NCBI RefSeq assembly: GCF_013055795.1
Contig: NZ_JABETO010000017.1
Coordinates: 1-64,000, forward strand
Direction of reading: 5' to 3'
Origin: Streptomyces sp. I05A-00742
Lineage (GTDB): Bacteria; Actinomycetota; Actinomycetes; Streptomycetales; Streptomycetaceae
Length of the DNA: 64,000 nucleotides
Positions 50,954-59,920 of this stretch are shown in pieces (within the stretch, counting starts at the first letter, position 1; each line of letters begins with the position of its first letter). The notes under the pieces were generated by a model, which saw nothing but the letters and a program-made list of their open reading frames with translations, was not told where the DNA came from and made no database searches. The translations under genes and the position numbers were made by a program.

Positions 50954-50984
50954 ATTCTAGTGGAGCAGGGGTAGTTGACGCCAA
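50954..50984 (-). promoter_or_regulatory. Candidate promoter of the 133-residue hypothetical gene
   Basis: On the minus strand TTGGCG (50984-50979) and TAGAAT (50959-50954) are 19 bases apart. The -10 lies 36 bases before the ATG. A perfect -10 but a long spacer. Confidence 0.35.
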
Positions 50985-51826
50985 TTCAGGAGAGGCGTGT
51001 TCTATCCTCGCGCGGGTGTCGCCTGTTCGCTGAGCGGGAGAGGCGCCCACCAGGTACAGGTAGGGAACGAGCTCCCATATCCGTCGACGGTTTGACCGGT
51101 GAGCCCTTTCCGTAGGGGGATACCTGATCACCGGAGACTGATCGTGCTTCTCAAGGACCGTACGGATATTCACCCTGCTGCGACATGTCGTACAGGTTAC
51201 TGGCCGGCTCTCGACGGGTGGAGCCGGGAGCAACAACTGGCGGGGTCGCGACAGAGATTGGCTCAGCTCGACGCCGGTCGGGCCCGTGGTCCGGTCTTGG
51301 TGGACGCAGGCGAGGGTGCCTCGCCGAACATGCGTCGCTTGCCGAGTCCGCGCATCTCGTGGCCTCAACGATCGCCCACGCCGTTGAGCGAACCCGGTGG
51401 TCGCTCGTGCGGGGCCTGAGGGCTGATCCAGGGTGAACGGCCGGCCTCGTCCCTGGCCACGCTCGGACGTCAGACGCAGGTCCTGGCCGCTCTCGGGGGA
51501 GAGGGAGGTGCGGGGGGCGGTCGGTCGAGCGCCGGACCATGAGCGAGAGGCCGAACTCAGCGCTCCCGACACCCCGTAGCTGTGTTGGGCGTCCCGAGGA
51601 CCGCCGCAAGGGTACGGCGGTGGCTTGCCTGACCTCCGTTGTCAGTGCCTGCTGTAACGATGTTCATCGCCTGGACGCTCGTGCACTTGATCGAGACGGC
51701 TCCCTGCCCGGTGCCGCACCTGGAGGATCCGGTCCCGGAAGCCGGCGGCTGGGCCAAGGTTCTGCGGGCGCGGTGTGGCGGCGAACACCCCACGACTTGA
51801 CGGCTTATCTGCATGAGTCGTCTTTT

Positions 51827-51897
51827 GACCTCCAGAAGAATCCGAGCTTTTTCGGCGAGTAGCTCACCAGCAAGTTCTTCGCCTACTGGTAGTACAG
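51827..51897. repeat. 71-bp direct repeat, copy A
   Basis: Matches 59298-59368 in the same orientation over 71 bases at about 80 percent or better, with 31 identical bases (51851-51881 = 59322-59352). Read on the minus strand it would encode KNLLVSYSPKKLGFF, broken here by a TAG stop; read on the plus strand the three downstream differences are synonymous in a frame reading RRVAHQQVLRLLVV. Confidence 0.85.
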
Positions 51898-52134
51898 CCG
51901 CGATACGAGTGCTGGCCTGGGTGCCCGGCAATGCCTCAGAGGCAGAGGCGGATGTTGGACCGTGAATGGTCCGGATTTTGATGTGGGGCCGGACTGTGAA
52001 GTTGATGGTGGGCGCTGAGCTCATCCGGCCAGCTGATGTGAGGCGGCAGCGGCGTTCCGGATTCGCTGCTGAGGGGGCTCTGTGGCTCATTCTCGCCCGA
52101 GTCGAGAGGGAAGGAAATAGAGGGCAAGAGCGCT

Positions 52135-54251
52135 GTGAAGAAGTGGCGCCTGCGCGAAAAGGCCGGCGAGCTCCAGCGGCAGCTGGCGGACGCCGAGCAT
52201 GCTGCCGCGTCCGCCAAGCAGTCGGCGACTGAGGCCCGCGCCACGGCGACCACCCATATCGCGGCCCTCAGCGCTCAGATCACAGCCTTGGTCGACACGA
52301 TCGCGCTCACTCGGGAACAGTCCGCCGGCCTGGCGGCCGACGTCGAAGCTCGGTTGGCGGCAGAACAGCAGGCTGGACGCCACTACGACAGCTGTAAGGA
52401 GGACAAGGTCCGGGCGGAGGAGGCTGCGGAGCGGGCCCGGCAGGCCGAAGACCTGGCGGAGCAGGCCGAGCAGCAGGGCTGGCCGGCCCGGTTCGACCTG
52501 GCCCGCCGACTACGCCCGGCCGTAGCCGCTGACGCGACCCGGCAGCCTGACCTGGAGGCGCAATATCAGAAAGCCCAGGAGGAGTACGAGCGTCTTGCCC
52601 GTGACGCCCAGAGCGAGATCATCAAGGGTGCCAAGCTGGTCGCCACGACTCTGGCCCGGTTCCGCACGAACCGGGCGGTCTTCGAGGGTCCGTACGACGT
52701 CGTCCTTGTGGACGAGGCAGGCGCAGCCACCTTGCCCGAAGTTCTGCTTGCAACGGGCAAGGCCGGTCGGACCGCGGTTCTTCTCGGGGACTTTACGCAG
52801 TTGGGCGCGGTCATCCCGCCCGAGCTCAAGGGGAACGGTCGCACGGATATCAGACGCTGGCTGCTCCCGGATGTCTTCCAGCACTGCGGGATTGCGGAAC
52901 CGTCCGATGCCCAGGCTCACCCGGCCTGCGTCACCCTCACCCAACAGCACCGGTTCGGCCCCGCCGTGATGCGGTTGGCCAACGAACTCGCGTACGGCGG
53001 GGTACTTGGCGGAGGCAGCCAGACACAAGCGGCACGCCCGGACGATGACCCCGAGATCGTGCTGATCGATACGGACGGGCTGCACGAGCTGGCCAGGGCG
53101 CACTTGACCGGAAGCCGCAGTGGCTGGTGGCCGGCGGGTTCACTGATCGCGCGGCACTGGTGGAACTGCACCGCGAGCTGGGTGAGGAGACGGGCATCGT
53201 CACGCCGTACCGCGTCCAGTCCGATGCCACCCTGGAGGCCCTGCGAGACGTCGAGGGCACGGGAGGGGGCGTGCTGGCAGAGGTCGGCACCGCGCACAAG
53301 TTCCAGGGCCGGGAGTTCGACATCGTCGTCTTCGACACGGTGGAGGGCGGAGTGGGCAGTCGCGAGCTGTGGATGGCCTGTGCCCACCTTCAGCCGGCGG
53401 CCGGCAACTGGCCCCGGGACGGCGTCCGCCTCTTCGATGTGGCGGTCACCCGCGTCAAGACTCTTCTGTACGTCATCGCCGGCGGCGAGCGCGTCAAGAA
53501 CGCGAAACCGGGAACGGCCCTGGCGCATCTCGCGGCGCTCATTGGCACCCGGCGTGGCGTACGGGTCCTCCAGGCCAAGACCTTGATCACCCCACCGACC
53601 GCGCCGCCCGCGTTCCGTGGCGAGTTCGGCACCGCGCTTGCCGAGGTGCTGAGTCGGCACGTTGAGGTAACGGAGATCGACGATGAACGCGACTTCTACC
53701 GCACGTTCACTGAGGAGATCCGCCACGCACGACATTCTCTGTGGCTCTGGGCACCCTGGGTGGCGAAGCGGGTCAGTTCCCTGCTGCCTGAGCTACGCAC
53801 GGCGGCCGACCGCGGGGTGCGGATCAGTGTCTTCATCCGAGACGACACCGACCAGCTCCAGAAGAAGCCGGCCAACCAGAAACTCATCACCGACCTGCGA
53901 ACCGTTGCGCATGTGGTCGTACCGATGAACGTCATGCATCAGAAGATCGCGGTCATCGACGAACGGACGGTCATGCTCGGCAGCCTCAACGTGCTCTCCC
54001 AGAGCTGGACCCGTGAGGTCATGCTGACGATGCGAGGCGCTTACTTCGCCCGGAAGCTGCTGGAACACGAACACGCGGCAGCCTTCGCGGCTCCGCCCCG
54101 CTGCGGGCGCTGCAACGGAGCGGAGATCGAGATCCGCCGCAGGCGGAATGGCACCTGGGTCTGGCGCTGCTATGCCACCGCCTGCAAGACCGCGCCGAGG
54201 GGTGGGACGAACGCCTGGACGCAGAACATCCGCTTGGCGCGGGGCCGCTGA
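52135..54251 (+). pseudogene. 5'-truncated, frameshifted superfamily 1 helicase with C-terminal phospholipase D domain and zinc ribbon
   Basis: Two overlapping frames together make one protein. The first (GTG 52135 to about 53100) begins with a coiled coil (1-125) and has helicase motif II VVLVDEAGAATLPEVLL, motif III LLGDFTQLGAV and motif IV TLTQQHRFGPAVMRLAN. Around 53095-53125 the sense moves by one base: the second frame continues with WLVAGGFTDRAALVELHREL, motif V GTAHKFQGREFDIVVFDT and motif VI FDVAVTRVKTLLYVI, then a PLD-type active site MHQKIAVIDERTVMLGSLN (about 53930-53990) and a CGRCNG/CYATAC zinc ribbon to 54251. No Walker A is found upstream, so the ATP-binding N-terminus has been lost as well. 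Intact relatives would be Sen1/Dna2-like helicase-nucleases of the sort found in antiphage loci. A sequencing error could explain the frameshift but not the missing motif I. Confidence 0.78.
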
Positions 54252-54609
54252 GCGGCTCCCCATGCCTCTGGGCGGCATTCCGCCACCCCCTCGGGGAGCG
54301 TGGCCGAGTACTGCGCAGACGTCCCGAGCCTGGCGGGGACGGGTGCCTCGTCGAAGACGGCGTGGATGCCTGGTGCTCGGCCAGGCCCGGTACTGGTCGA
54401 GGGAGCTGACCGGCCTTCCCCCGGCGCCCCTGGCCCCCGGCAGCCCCGTCCAAGAGGCCCACCGCGGCGTCGTACAGCGGGCCGACAGGCCGGCCGGGGC
54501 ACTGGCCCTGGAGGCGCACTCACCCGACGGCCGGCGTCGGCAGGAGCGGCCGTCCGTGGCCGCTACGAGGGATGCGCGGGCCCGGATGGCCGCTCGGCCG
54601 AGGGGATGG
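54252..54609. other. Intergenic stretch between the helicase remnant and the DHA2 transporter
   Basis: 358 bases between convergent genes. Short frames only; no codon bias, no clear terminator hairpin. Confidence 0.4.
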
Positions 54610-56130
54610 TCAGGACCGGCTGTCGGCCGGGGCCGGACTGCCCGGGGAGACCGGCTCGTCCGCCGTCCGCTGCGGCTGACGGACGGACCGCATGACCACG
54701 GCCACCAGGACCGCACCGGCCGCGAGAACGACGGCCGCTGTGACGAAGGCGAACCGATAGCCGTCGACCATGGCCTGTCCGGTGACCTGACCGGAGCCGG
54801 CGACGTCGCGGGAGTGCATGACCGCGAGGGTCGTCAGCACGGCGAGCCCCAGCGAGCTGCCCAGTTGCTGGACCGCTGTCTGAACACCGGAGCCCAGTCC
54901 GGCGTCCGCGCCGGACAGCCGGTGCAGTGCCGCGTTCTGCAAGGCCGGAAGCCCGATCGCCAGGCCGAACGACAGCACCACCGTCGCCGGTACCAGTTGG
55001 CCCCAGAACGAACCGTCGGCGTCGATGCGGGCCAGCAGCAGCATGCCGGCCGCGCTGACCAGGAAGCCGACGATGATCGCGTTCTTGGCGCCGGCCTTCG
55101 TGACCAGTTGGGTGGAGAGGATCATGCCGGGCACGAACGCGGCGCAGAACGGCAGGTAGGCGAGACCCGACTGGAGCGGCGAGTAGCCGAGGACCTGCTG
55201 CACGTACAGGGTGACGATGAAGAACATCGCCGCCATGGCGCTGGTCAGGAACACCGTGGCCACGTTGGCCGTGATCCGGGTGCGTTCGGTGAAGAACCTC
55301 AGGGGCATCATCGGGTCCTGCACCCGGGATTCCACGGCCGCGAACAGCAGGACCAGCACGAGGCCCCCGGCCAGGGACACCCATACGCGGGGGCTGCCCC
55401 ACGGGTGCTCCGCCGCCTGGAGGAATCCGTTGACGACGGCGACGAGGCCGGCGGTGATGAACAGGCCGCCCCAGACGTCGAGCCGCTGCCGGGACGTCGT
55501 CACCGGTGCGTCGCGCACGTCGCGTGCCGCGAGGAGCAGTGCCACGGCGGCGATGGGGAGATTGATCAGGAACACCCAGCGCCAGCCGGCCAGGTCGACC
55601 AGCACCCCGGACAGCAGGACGCCCACGGTCGCTCCCATGCCGGCCAGGCCTCCCCAGATGCCCAGGGCCTTCGCGCGTTCCTTGCTGTCGGTGAACATCA
55701 GGACGATCAGCGACAGGGCGGCAGGAGAGGCCAGTGCCTCGCCGAGCCCCTGGGCGAAACGGCTGACGATGAGGGTGCCGGAGTTCCACGCCAGTCCGCT
55801 GGTCAGCGAAGCGAGGGCGAAAATCGTCGTGCCGATCACGAAGAGCCGTTTGCGGCCGACCATGTCGGCCACGCGTCCGCCCAGCAGGAGCAGACCGCCG
55901 GCAGCCAGCAGATAGCCGTTGACCACCCAGGCGAGGCCCGCCTGTGACGTGCCCAGGTCGTCCCTGATCGACGGAAGCGCGACGTTCACCACCGTGTTGT
56001 CGATGACGATGACGAACTGCACCAGCGAGAGCACCGCCAGCGCTTTCCAGCGGCGTGGGAAGGCGTCGGCTGCCCCGGCCGATGGGGCCGGGTCGGCTTT
56101 GTGCGCCGGCCTGTTCTCCACAGCGGACAT
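54610..56130 (-). CDS. DHA2-family MFS drug efflux transporter (EmrB/QacA type)
   Basis: 506 residues with 14 predicted helices. Family signatures: helix 1 VIVIDNTVVNVALPSI (motif D1), loop GGRVADMVGRKRLF (motif A) and GLAGMGATVGVLLSGVLVDLAGWRWVFLINLP (motif C plus the helix 6 signature, quoted in parts). This group exports lipophilic antibiotics and cations. Divergent from a LysR regulator with a palindrome in between, so it is probably induced by a ligand of that regulator. Confidence 0.94.
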   Translation of the reverse strand: MSAVENRPAHKADPAPSAGAADAFPRRWKALAVLSLVQFVIVIDNTVVNVALPSIRDDLGTSQAGLAWVVNGYLLAAGGLLLLGGRVADMVGRKRLFVIGTTIFALASLTSGLAWNSGTLIVSRFAQGLGEALASPAALSLIVLMFTDSKERAKALGIWGGLAGMGATVGVLLSGVLVDLAGWRWVFLINLPIAAVALLLAARDVRDAPVTTSRQRLDVWGGLFITAGLVAVVNGFLQAAEHPWGSPRVWVSLAGGLVLVLLFAAVESRVQDPMMPLRFFTERTRITANVATVFLTSAMAAMFFIVTLYVQQVLGYSPLQSGLAYLPFCAAFVPGMILSTQLVTKAGAKNAIIVGFLVSAAGMLLLARIDADGSFWGQLVPATVVLSFGLAIGLPALQNAALHRLSGADAGLGSGVQTAVQQLGSSLGLAVLTTLAVMHSRDVAGSGQVTGQAMVDGYRFAFVTAAVVLAAGAVLVAVVMRSVRQPQRTADEPVSPGSPAPADSRS

Positions 56131-56225
56131 GTTGTTCTCCCAGCAAGCGGTCCAGAGCGGTGTCGTGCCGAGTCAAGCCAGGTGCGCACGGGGCGTCCAA
56201 CAACGATCACTCCGGGTTTGACAAC

Positions 56226-56246
56226 CATCGGAAGTCTTCCAAGATG
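56226..56246. promoter_or_regulatory. Candidate LysR binding site
   Basis: CATC-GGAAG-T-CTTCC-AA-GATG is a near-perfect palindrome of 21 bases lying six bases before the LysR start and about 95 bases before the divergent transporter start, the usual place for a LysR recognition site. Confidence 0.5.
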
Positions 56247-56251
56247 AGAGC

Positions 56252-57208
56252 GTGGATTTGGACATGGCACACGTGCGGGCGTTCATCACGGCGGCGGATG
56301 AGCGGCACTTCGGCAAGGCCGCGGCCCGCCTTCATCTGAGCCAGCAAGCCCTGTCCAAACGCATCCGCAGACTGGAGGAGCTGCTCGGCGCGCGGCTGCT
56401 GGACCGCTCCAGCCAGAGCGTCGGACTGACCGAGGCGGGAGCCCGCTTCCTGGCCCCTGCCCAAGCCGCCCTGGACGCCGCCGATGCCGCCGCCGCGACG
56501 GTCTCCGCGACCTGCCGCCCGCTGCGCATCGACGTACTCGACGAGCGGCTCACCCCCATACAGTTCGTCCATCGGTGGGTCGACCTCGACGAGGATGTGC
56601 CGCTGGAGGTCAGCATGCGGCACGGCCTGGCGAACGCGCTGCCCGCCCTGCGCCGCGGGGAGATCGACGTGGCCTTCGGCCGCGTGCACGCCCTCGACGT
56701 CCCCTGGCACGACGAGTTCGCCTGCCGGCCGGTACGGCTGGAACCGCTGGTCCTGCTGGTGGGAGCCGGCCATCCGCTGGCGCGGGAGGCCTCGGTCACC
56801 CTCGCCGACCTGGCCGGCGTCCCGCTGTGGACGCCCATGGGGGGCGGCATCGGGGAGTGGACGGCGTTCCTGCGCGACTTCGCCGCCGCGTGGTCGCTCG
56901 AACTCGACCCCAGCGGCCCGGCGTTGAGCCTCGACTACCTGGTGGACGCCGTCGCCGCCCGGACGGGGGCCGCGACGCTCCTCGGCGCGGGCATGAGTGT
57001 GCCCACGAGCGGCCGGACCCGTACGGTGCCGCTGGTGGACCCCACCCCCGTCTACCCGTGGTCGGCGGTGTGGCGCCGCGACCGGCCCCACCCCCTCCTC
57101 GGGCGGCTGCTCGACGTCGCCGGGGGCCCCGGCCGCGCCCGGGATCTCGCCGCGGCCGCGGGCCCGGTCTGGCTGCCCGCCGCGGACCGGGCCGGCCTCG
57201 GGCTGTGA
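56252..57208 (+). CDS. LysR family transcriptional regulator
   Basis: 318 residues, GTG start. The N-terminal helix-turn-helix is canonical: MAHVRAFITAADERHFGKAA, ARLHLSQQALSKRIRRLEELL and LLDRSSQSVGLTEAG. The C-terminal 90-300 is the periplasmic-binding-like effector domain. The obvious target is the divergent DHA2 transporter. Confidence 0.94.
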   Translation: MDLDMAHVRAFITAADERHFGKAAARLHLSQQALSKRIRRLEELLGARLLDRSSQSVGLTEAGARFLAPAQAALDAADAAAATVSATCRPLRIDVLDERLTPIQFVHRWVDLDEDVPLEVSMRHGLANALPALRRGEIDVAFGRVHALDVPWHDEFACRPVRLEPLVLLVGAGHPLAREASVTLADLAGVPLWTPMGGGIGEWTAFLRDFAAAWSLELDPSGPALSLDYLVDAVAARTGAATLLGAGMSVPTSGRTRTVPLVDPTPVYPWSAVWRRDRPHPLLGRLLDVAGGPGRARDLAAAAGPVWLPAADRAGLGL

Positions 57209-57447
57209 CGACCGCCCAACGCACCACGTGACCGTCGGCGAACCGTGCTGCCCGTCGCCTGGGTCCTGGCTCCTCGCCGAGCCGTTCGTCGCTCATCGAC
57301 GGCCGGAACAGTCCGAGGAACCCTCGGCTCGGGACGAGGCAGGAGGAGAGATTGAGCCGGTCCGGTCCGTCCTCCCGAGGCCCGTCGCCCGTGCGGCTCG
57401 GCCGCCGCGACAGCAGGCCGGGACGTCAGGGGGAGGTTAGCGACCGG

Positions 57448-58641
57448 TTATGCGAAACGGACCGTGATCCCGCGACCTTCACCGGGCGCGAGCAGCACCT
57501 CGGCCTCCTCGGCGATCCGGCGGCGCACACCGGAGCTCAGTGGCACGAAGGCCTCGATCTCGACCTCTGTGTGCCGGACGTGTCGCTGTGCCTTCCACAC
57601 TCCGCCGATCATCCCGTCGAGGATCAGTACGGGGGAGATCCAACCGGCGGTGCGCGACACCTTGGAGCGCAGTGCAGGATGGGGCAGCAGTGACGCCAAC
57701 TGCCGGGACAGCCCCACGATGTAGGGGTCGAAGGCGGGCAGCAGCCGTACCAGCGGACCGTCGCCGGCCGGCGTCAGCGCCATGTCCGCGACGTCGTCGC
57801 GGAGCGCCCAGGACCGGTGGCCTTCGATGTCCGTGGCCGTGACGGCATCGCCGAGCGCGCTCAGGGCGGCCCGCACCTCCGGGGTCCCGGTGCCCCACCA
57901 GCGCGCGAAGTCGTCCGGCGAGGCGGGACCGTACGCGTGAAGGTAGCGCCGCAGCACGGCTCCCAGGGCCTGGGCGGGGTCGGTGGGCGCGGAACGTTCG
58001 GCCTGTTCGTCATCGGTGCCCAGCCAGTACCGGGGAGCGCAGAAGGTCACATTGCGGCCGTCGTTCGGGCCGAAGCACAGCAGTCCGCGGCGCGCGGCCG
58101 GTTTGAGCAGCACCCCCCACCCGGAACGCACCTTGTCACCGATCGCCTTGTCGTGCGTGACGGCTGTGAGCCGTTCCGCCAGGGCCTCGCGGGTGAGCCG
58201 GTCCTCGCCCAGAGCGGCGGGCAGGGCCTCCAGGACGACCGCCACGTCACCGGGTGTGAGGCCCTGCTGTGCCAGGAGCCGGTCCCCCATCTGACGCCGG
58301 TCGTCGCGCAAAGCCGCCACGTACAGGGGAAGTTCATGGGCGGGCAACAAGTGCAGTGTGCCGCGCATCGCCCACGTCTTCACCAGGGCCCGCCGCTCCC
58401 AGAGGGCTTCGCGCACCGCGGCCTCGGTGTCCGGCAGCCGTGTGCGCGCGGCCACGGCCTGTTCGGCGGAGGACATGACCTGGGCGTGCAGGCCGCACAG
58501 CGCCACCGACACGTCCTTCACCGCCTGCCAGGGTTCCGGCGCGGTGAGCGGATCGCGCAGGTGGTGGCGGCGCAGACGCCACGCGGCGACATCGGCCCAC
58601 CGAAGTGACCGGGAGCGGGGGGTGCGAGGCATGCCCGGCAT
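57448..58641 (-). CDS. AlkZ-like winged-helix DNA glycosylase (HTH_42 family)
   Basis: 397 residues. The three winged-helix repeats of the HTH_42/AlkZ family are seen: CGLHAQVMSSAEQAVAAR at 49-66, WAMRGTLHLLPAHEL near 90, GRNVTFCAPRYWLG near 205, and YLHAYGPASPDDFARWWG near 240. The catalytic position reads His52-Ala-Gln54, the H-x-Q variant of the family motif; AlkZ, which protects against azinomycin, and YcaQ have Q-x-Q. The family excises bulky or crosslinked alkylated bases. A nearby PKS makes a self-resistance role conceivable but unproven. Confidence 0.88.
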   Translation of the reverse strand: MPGMPRTPRSRSLRWADVAAWRLRRHHLRDPLTAPEPWQAVKDVSVALCGLHAQVMSSAEQAVAARTRLPDTEAAVREALWERRALVKTWAMRGTLHLLPAHELPLYVAALRDDRRQMGDRLLAQQGLTPGDVAVVLEALPAALGEDRLTREALAERLTAVTHDKAIGDKVRSGWGVLLKPAARRGLLCFGPNDGRNVTFCAPRYWLGTDDEQAERSAPTDPAQALGAVLRRYLHAYGPASPDDFARWWGTGTPEVRAALSALGDAVTATDIEGHRSWALRDDVADMALTPAGDGPLVRLLPAFDPYIVGLSRQLASLLPHPALRSKVSRTAGWISPVLILDGMIGGVWKAQRHVRHTEVEIEAFVPLSSGVRRRIAEEAEVLLAPGEGRGITVRFA

Positions 58642-58662
58642 TGTAGAAGGCGGTTCGGAGCG

Positions 58663-58755
58663 TCATGAGATATCGAGAAGGCCGAGCGCGTCCGCACGGC
58701 GCACGGCATCGACACGCGATACGGCACCGAGCTTGGCGTAGAGGTGGTCAGATGA
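58663..58755 (-). pseudogene. C-terminal fragment of a LuxR-type regulator
   Basis: The minus frame ending at 58663 reads HLYAKLGAVSRVDAVRRADALGLL before its stop, clearly the last two helices of a LuxR/NarL helix-turn-helix domain, as found at the end of LAL-type regulators. The sequence upstream (to 58956) is Arg-rich and unrelated, so only about 30 codons remain. Confidence 0.75.
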
Positions 58756-59261
58756 CGTGCGGCGGCGGCTCCGTCGTTCATAACGGTTGTCCCGCATCGC
58801 CGGTCCCGACGTCGCGCGACGCCGGTCACCGGCAAGGCACACGGGAAAGCGGACCAGGGTGAAGACGTGCCGACGGCGCGGTCTTCTCGGGGCGTCGGGG
58901 TTCACCGCACCAGCCGACATGCGCATCGACGCACGACAATTCCGCCCAGGTGACATGAACTTCCCCTCGCCGCACCGCTGATGCGGCAGTCATCAGCCGA
59001 TTCAGGCCATACCTGACTGTCAAGGCAGGGGAACGGGGAAGCAGTTCCGGTTTGTTGCGCTCGCCTTTCCTTCCGGAAAACCGCCCGGCCGGATCGCTTC
59101 GAGGGATGCGGAGTCGCTCCGACAGGGTATACGGCCACGGGAATGGTGTTCCCACAGCCATTCGACCTGACTGGTCCGGAAGAGCTGGTCAGAAGCGGGA
59201 CAGCGGTGGGAGGAAATGGGAGTTGCGCCGCAACCAGGCCCTGCTCTGAGCGGGCACGGGT

Positions 59262-59294
59262 GGAAGGCGCCTGACGGATCATCAGGCGCCTTCC
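59262..59294. terminator. Perfect 13-bp hairpin overlapping a relic stop codon
   Basis: 59262-59274 pairs perfectly with 59282-59294 around a seven-base loop. On the minus strand the TGA of the relic reading PKEGA-stop (59286-59284 region) is inside the stem, the way terminators overlap gene ends in Streptomyces. Confidence 0.75.
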
Positions 59295-59297
59295 TTG

Positions 59298-59368
59298 GGC
59301 CTCTGGAAGAAGCCCAGCTTCTTCGGCGAGTAGCTCACCAGCAAGTTCTTCGTCTGCTGGTGGTACGC
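59298..59368. repeat. 71-bp direct repeat, copy B
   Basis: Same-strand match to 51827-51897. On the minus strand this copy is open and reads YHQQTKNLLVSYSPKKLGFF followed by QRPKEGA and a stop, looking like an intact C-terminus of a gene whose body is gone. Confidence 0.85.
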
Positions 59369-59394
59369 GGGGCCCCTAGCCTTTGACCTGCGAA

Positions 59395-59610
59395 AACAGT
59401 TGACTGGGCGAGGGAGAAGGGTGGGACGGTCCGGGACTGGTCCGGGTCTTGGTCCATGCGTCCCGCCTCTCGTGTGTTCGCCGGAGAGCGGCGAACATCG
59501 TGAGGCGGTTCACCCGGGATGTGAAGGAGCTGGGCCTCCACGGGACCGGCGAGCTGGAAGGCCAGGTGCGCACGGAGCGCGACCTGGAGCGCGCCCAGGA
59601 TCTGTTCCGG
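59395..59610 (+). pseudogene. Decayed copy of the 5' region of the helicase-PLD locus
   Basis: After copy B, GGTCCGGGTCTTG near 59440 matches GGTCCGGATTTTG near 51970, and GTGAAGGAG...ACCGGCGAGCTG at 59521-59555 matches the start codon region GTGAAGAAG...GCCGGCGAGCTC at 52135-52175, including a short coiled-coil reading. The order and spacing agree with the 51.8-52.2 kb locus, but nothing of the helicase body follows. Confidence 0.5.
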
Positions 59611-59920
59611 CTCAGCTGCACCGCAGCGTGGACGCCAGCAGGTGCTCGGCCTGTGCCAGGGCGGTGAGGACCGGCAGCGTATGGAGTCTTGTCGGTTCGG
59701 TCTCGTTACGGCCTCTCCACGCGGCAGCCATTGGATTGGCGGTGAAGATTGACGCGCGGGGGCTTGTAACGCTGGGTGTAGCGTCGTTCTGTGTCGGCTT
59801 CGGGGTCGTCCTTGATGACCGCGGTGCCTTCGGGGGGCACCAGCGGCGGCCTTCGGTCCGGCTGACTGCCGCAGTCACGCTGGGGTTGGCCACACGTACG
59901 TTGCGGACCTTCGCGCGCGC

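Larger units (their letters stand above)
50919..52134. other. 1.2-kb stretch with no intact gene
   Basis: GC is lower than in the flanks and no frame shows Streptomyces codon bias. It contains a candidate minus promoter, the first copy of the 71-bp direct repeat, and, upstream of the helicase remnant, no Walker A motif on the plus strand. It is most likely decayed DNA left by truncation of the gene that follows. Confidence 0.55.
58756..59920. other. Decayed DNA between the AlkZ-like gene and the PKS
   Basis: No intact gene on either strand over about 1.16 kb. It holds the second copy of the 71-bp repeat, a hairpin at 59262-59294 and, at 59395-59610, a segment similar to the start of the helicase gene at 52.1 kb. 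Confidence 0.6.

Noticed and set aside
51827..59368. The direct repeats considered as attL/attR of an integrated element
   Set aside because: No integrase, excisionase or tRNA is found at either end and the copies differ at many positions, unlike att core duplications.
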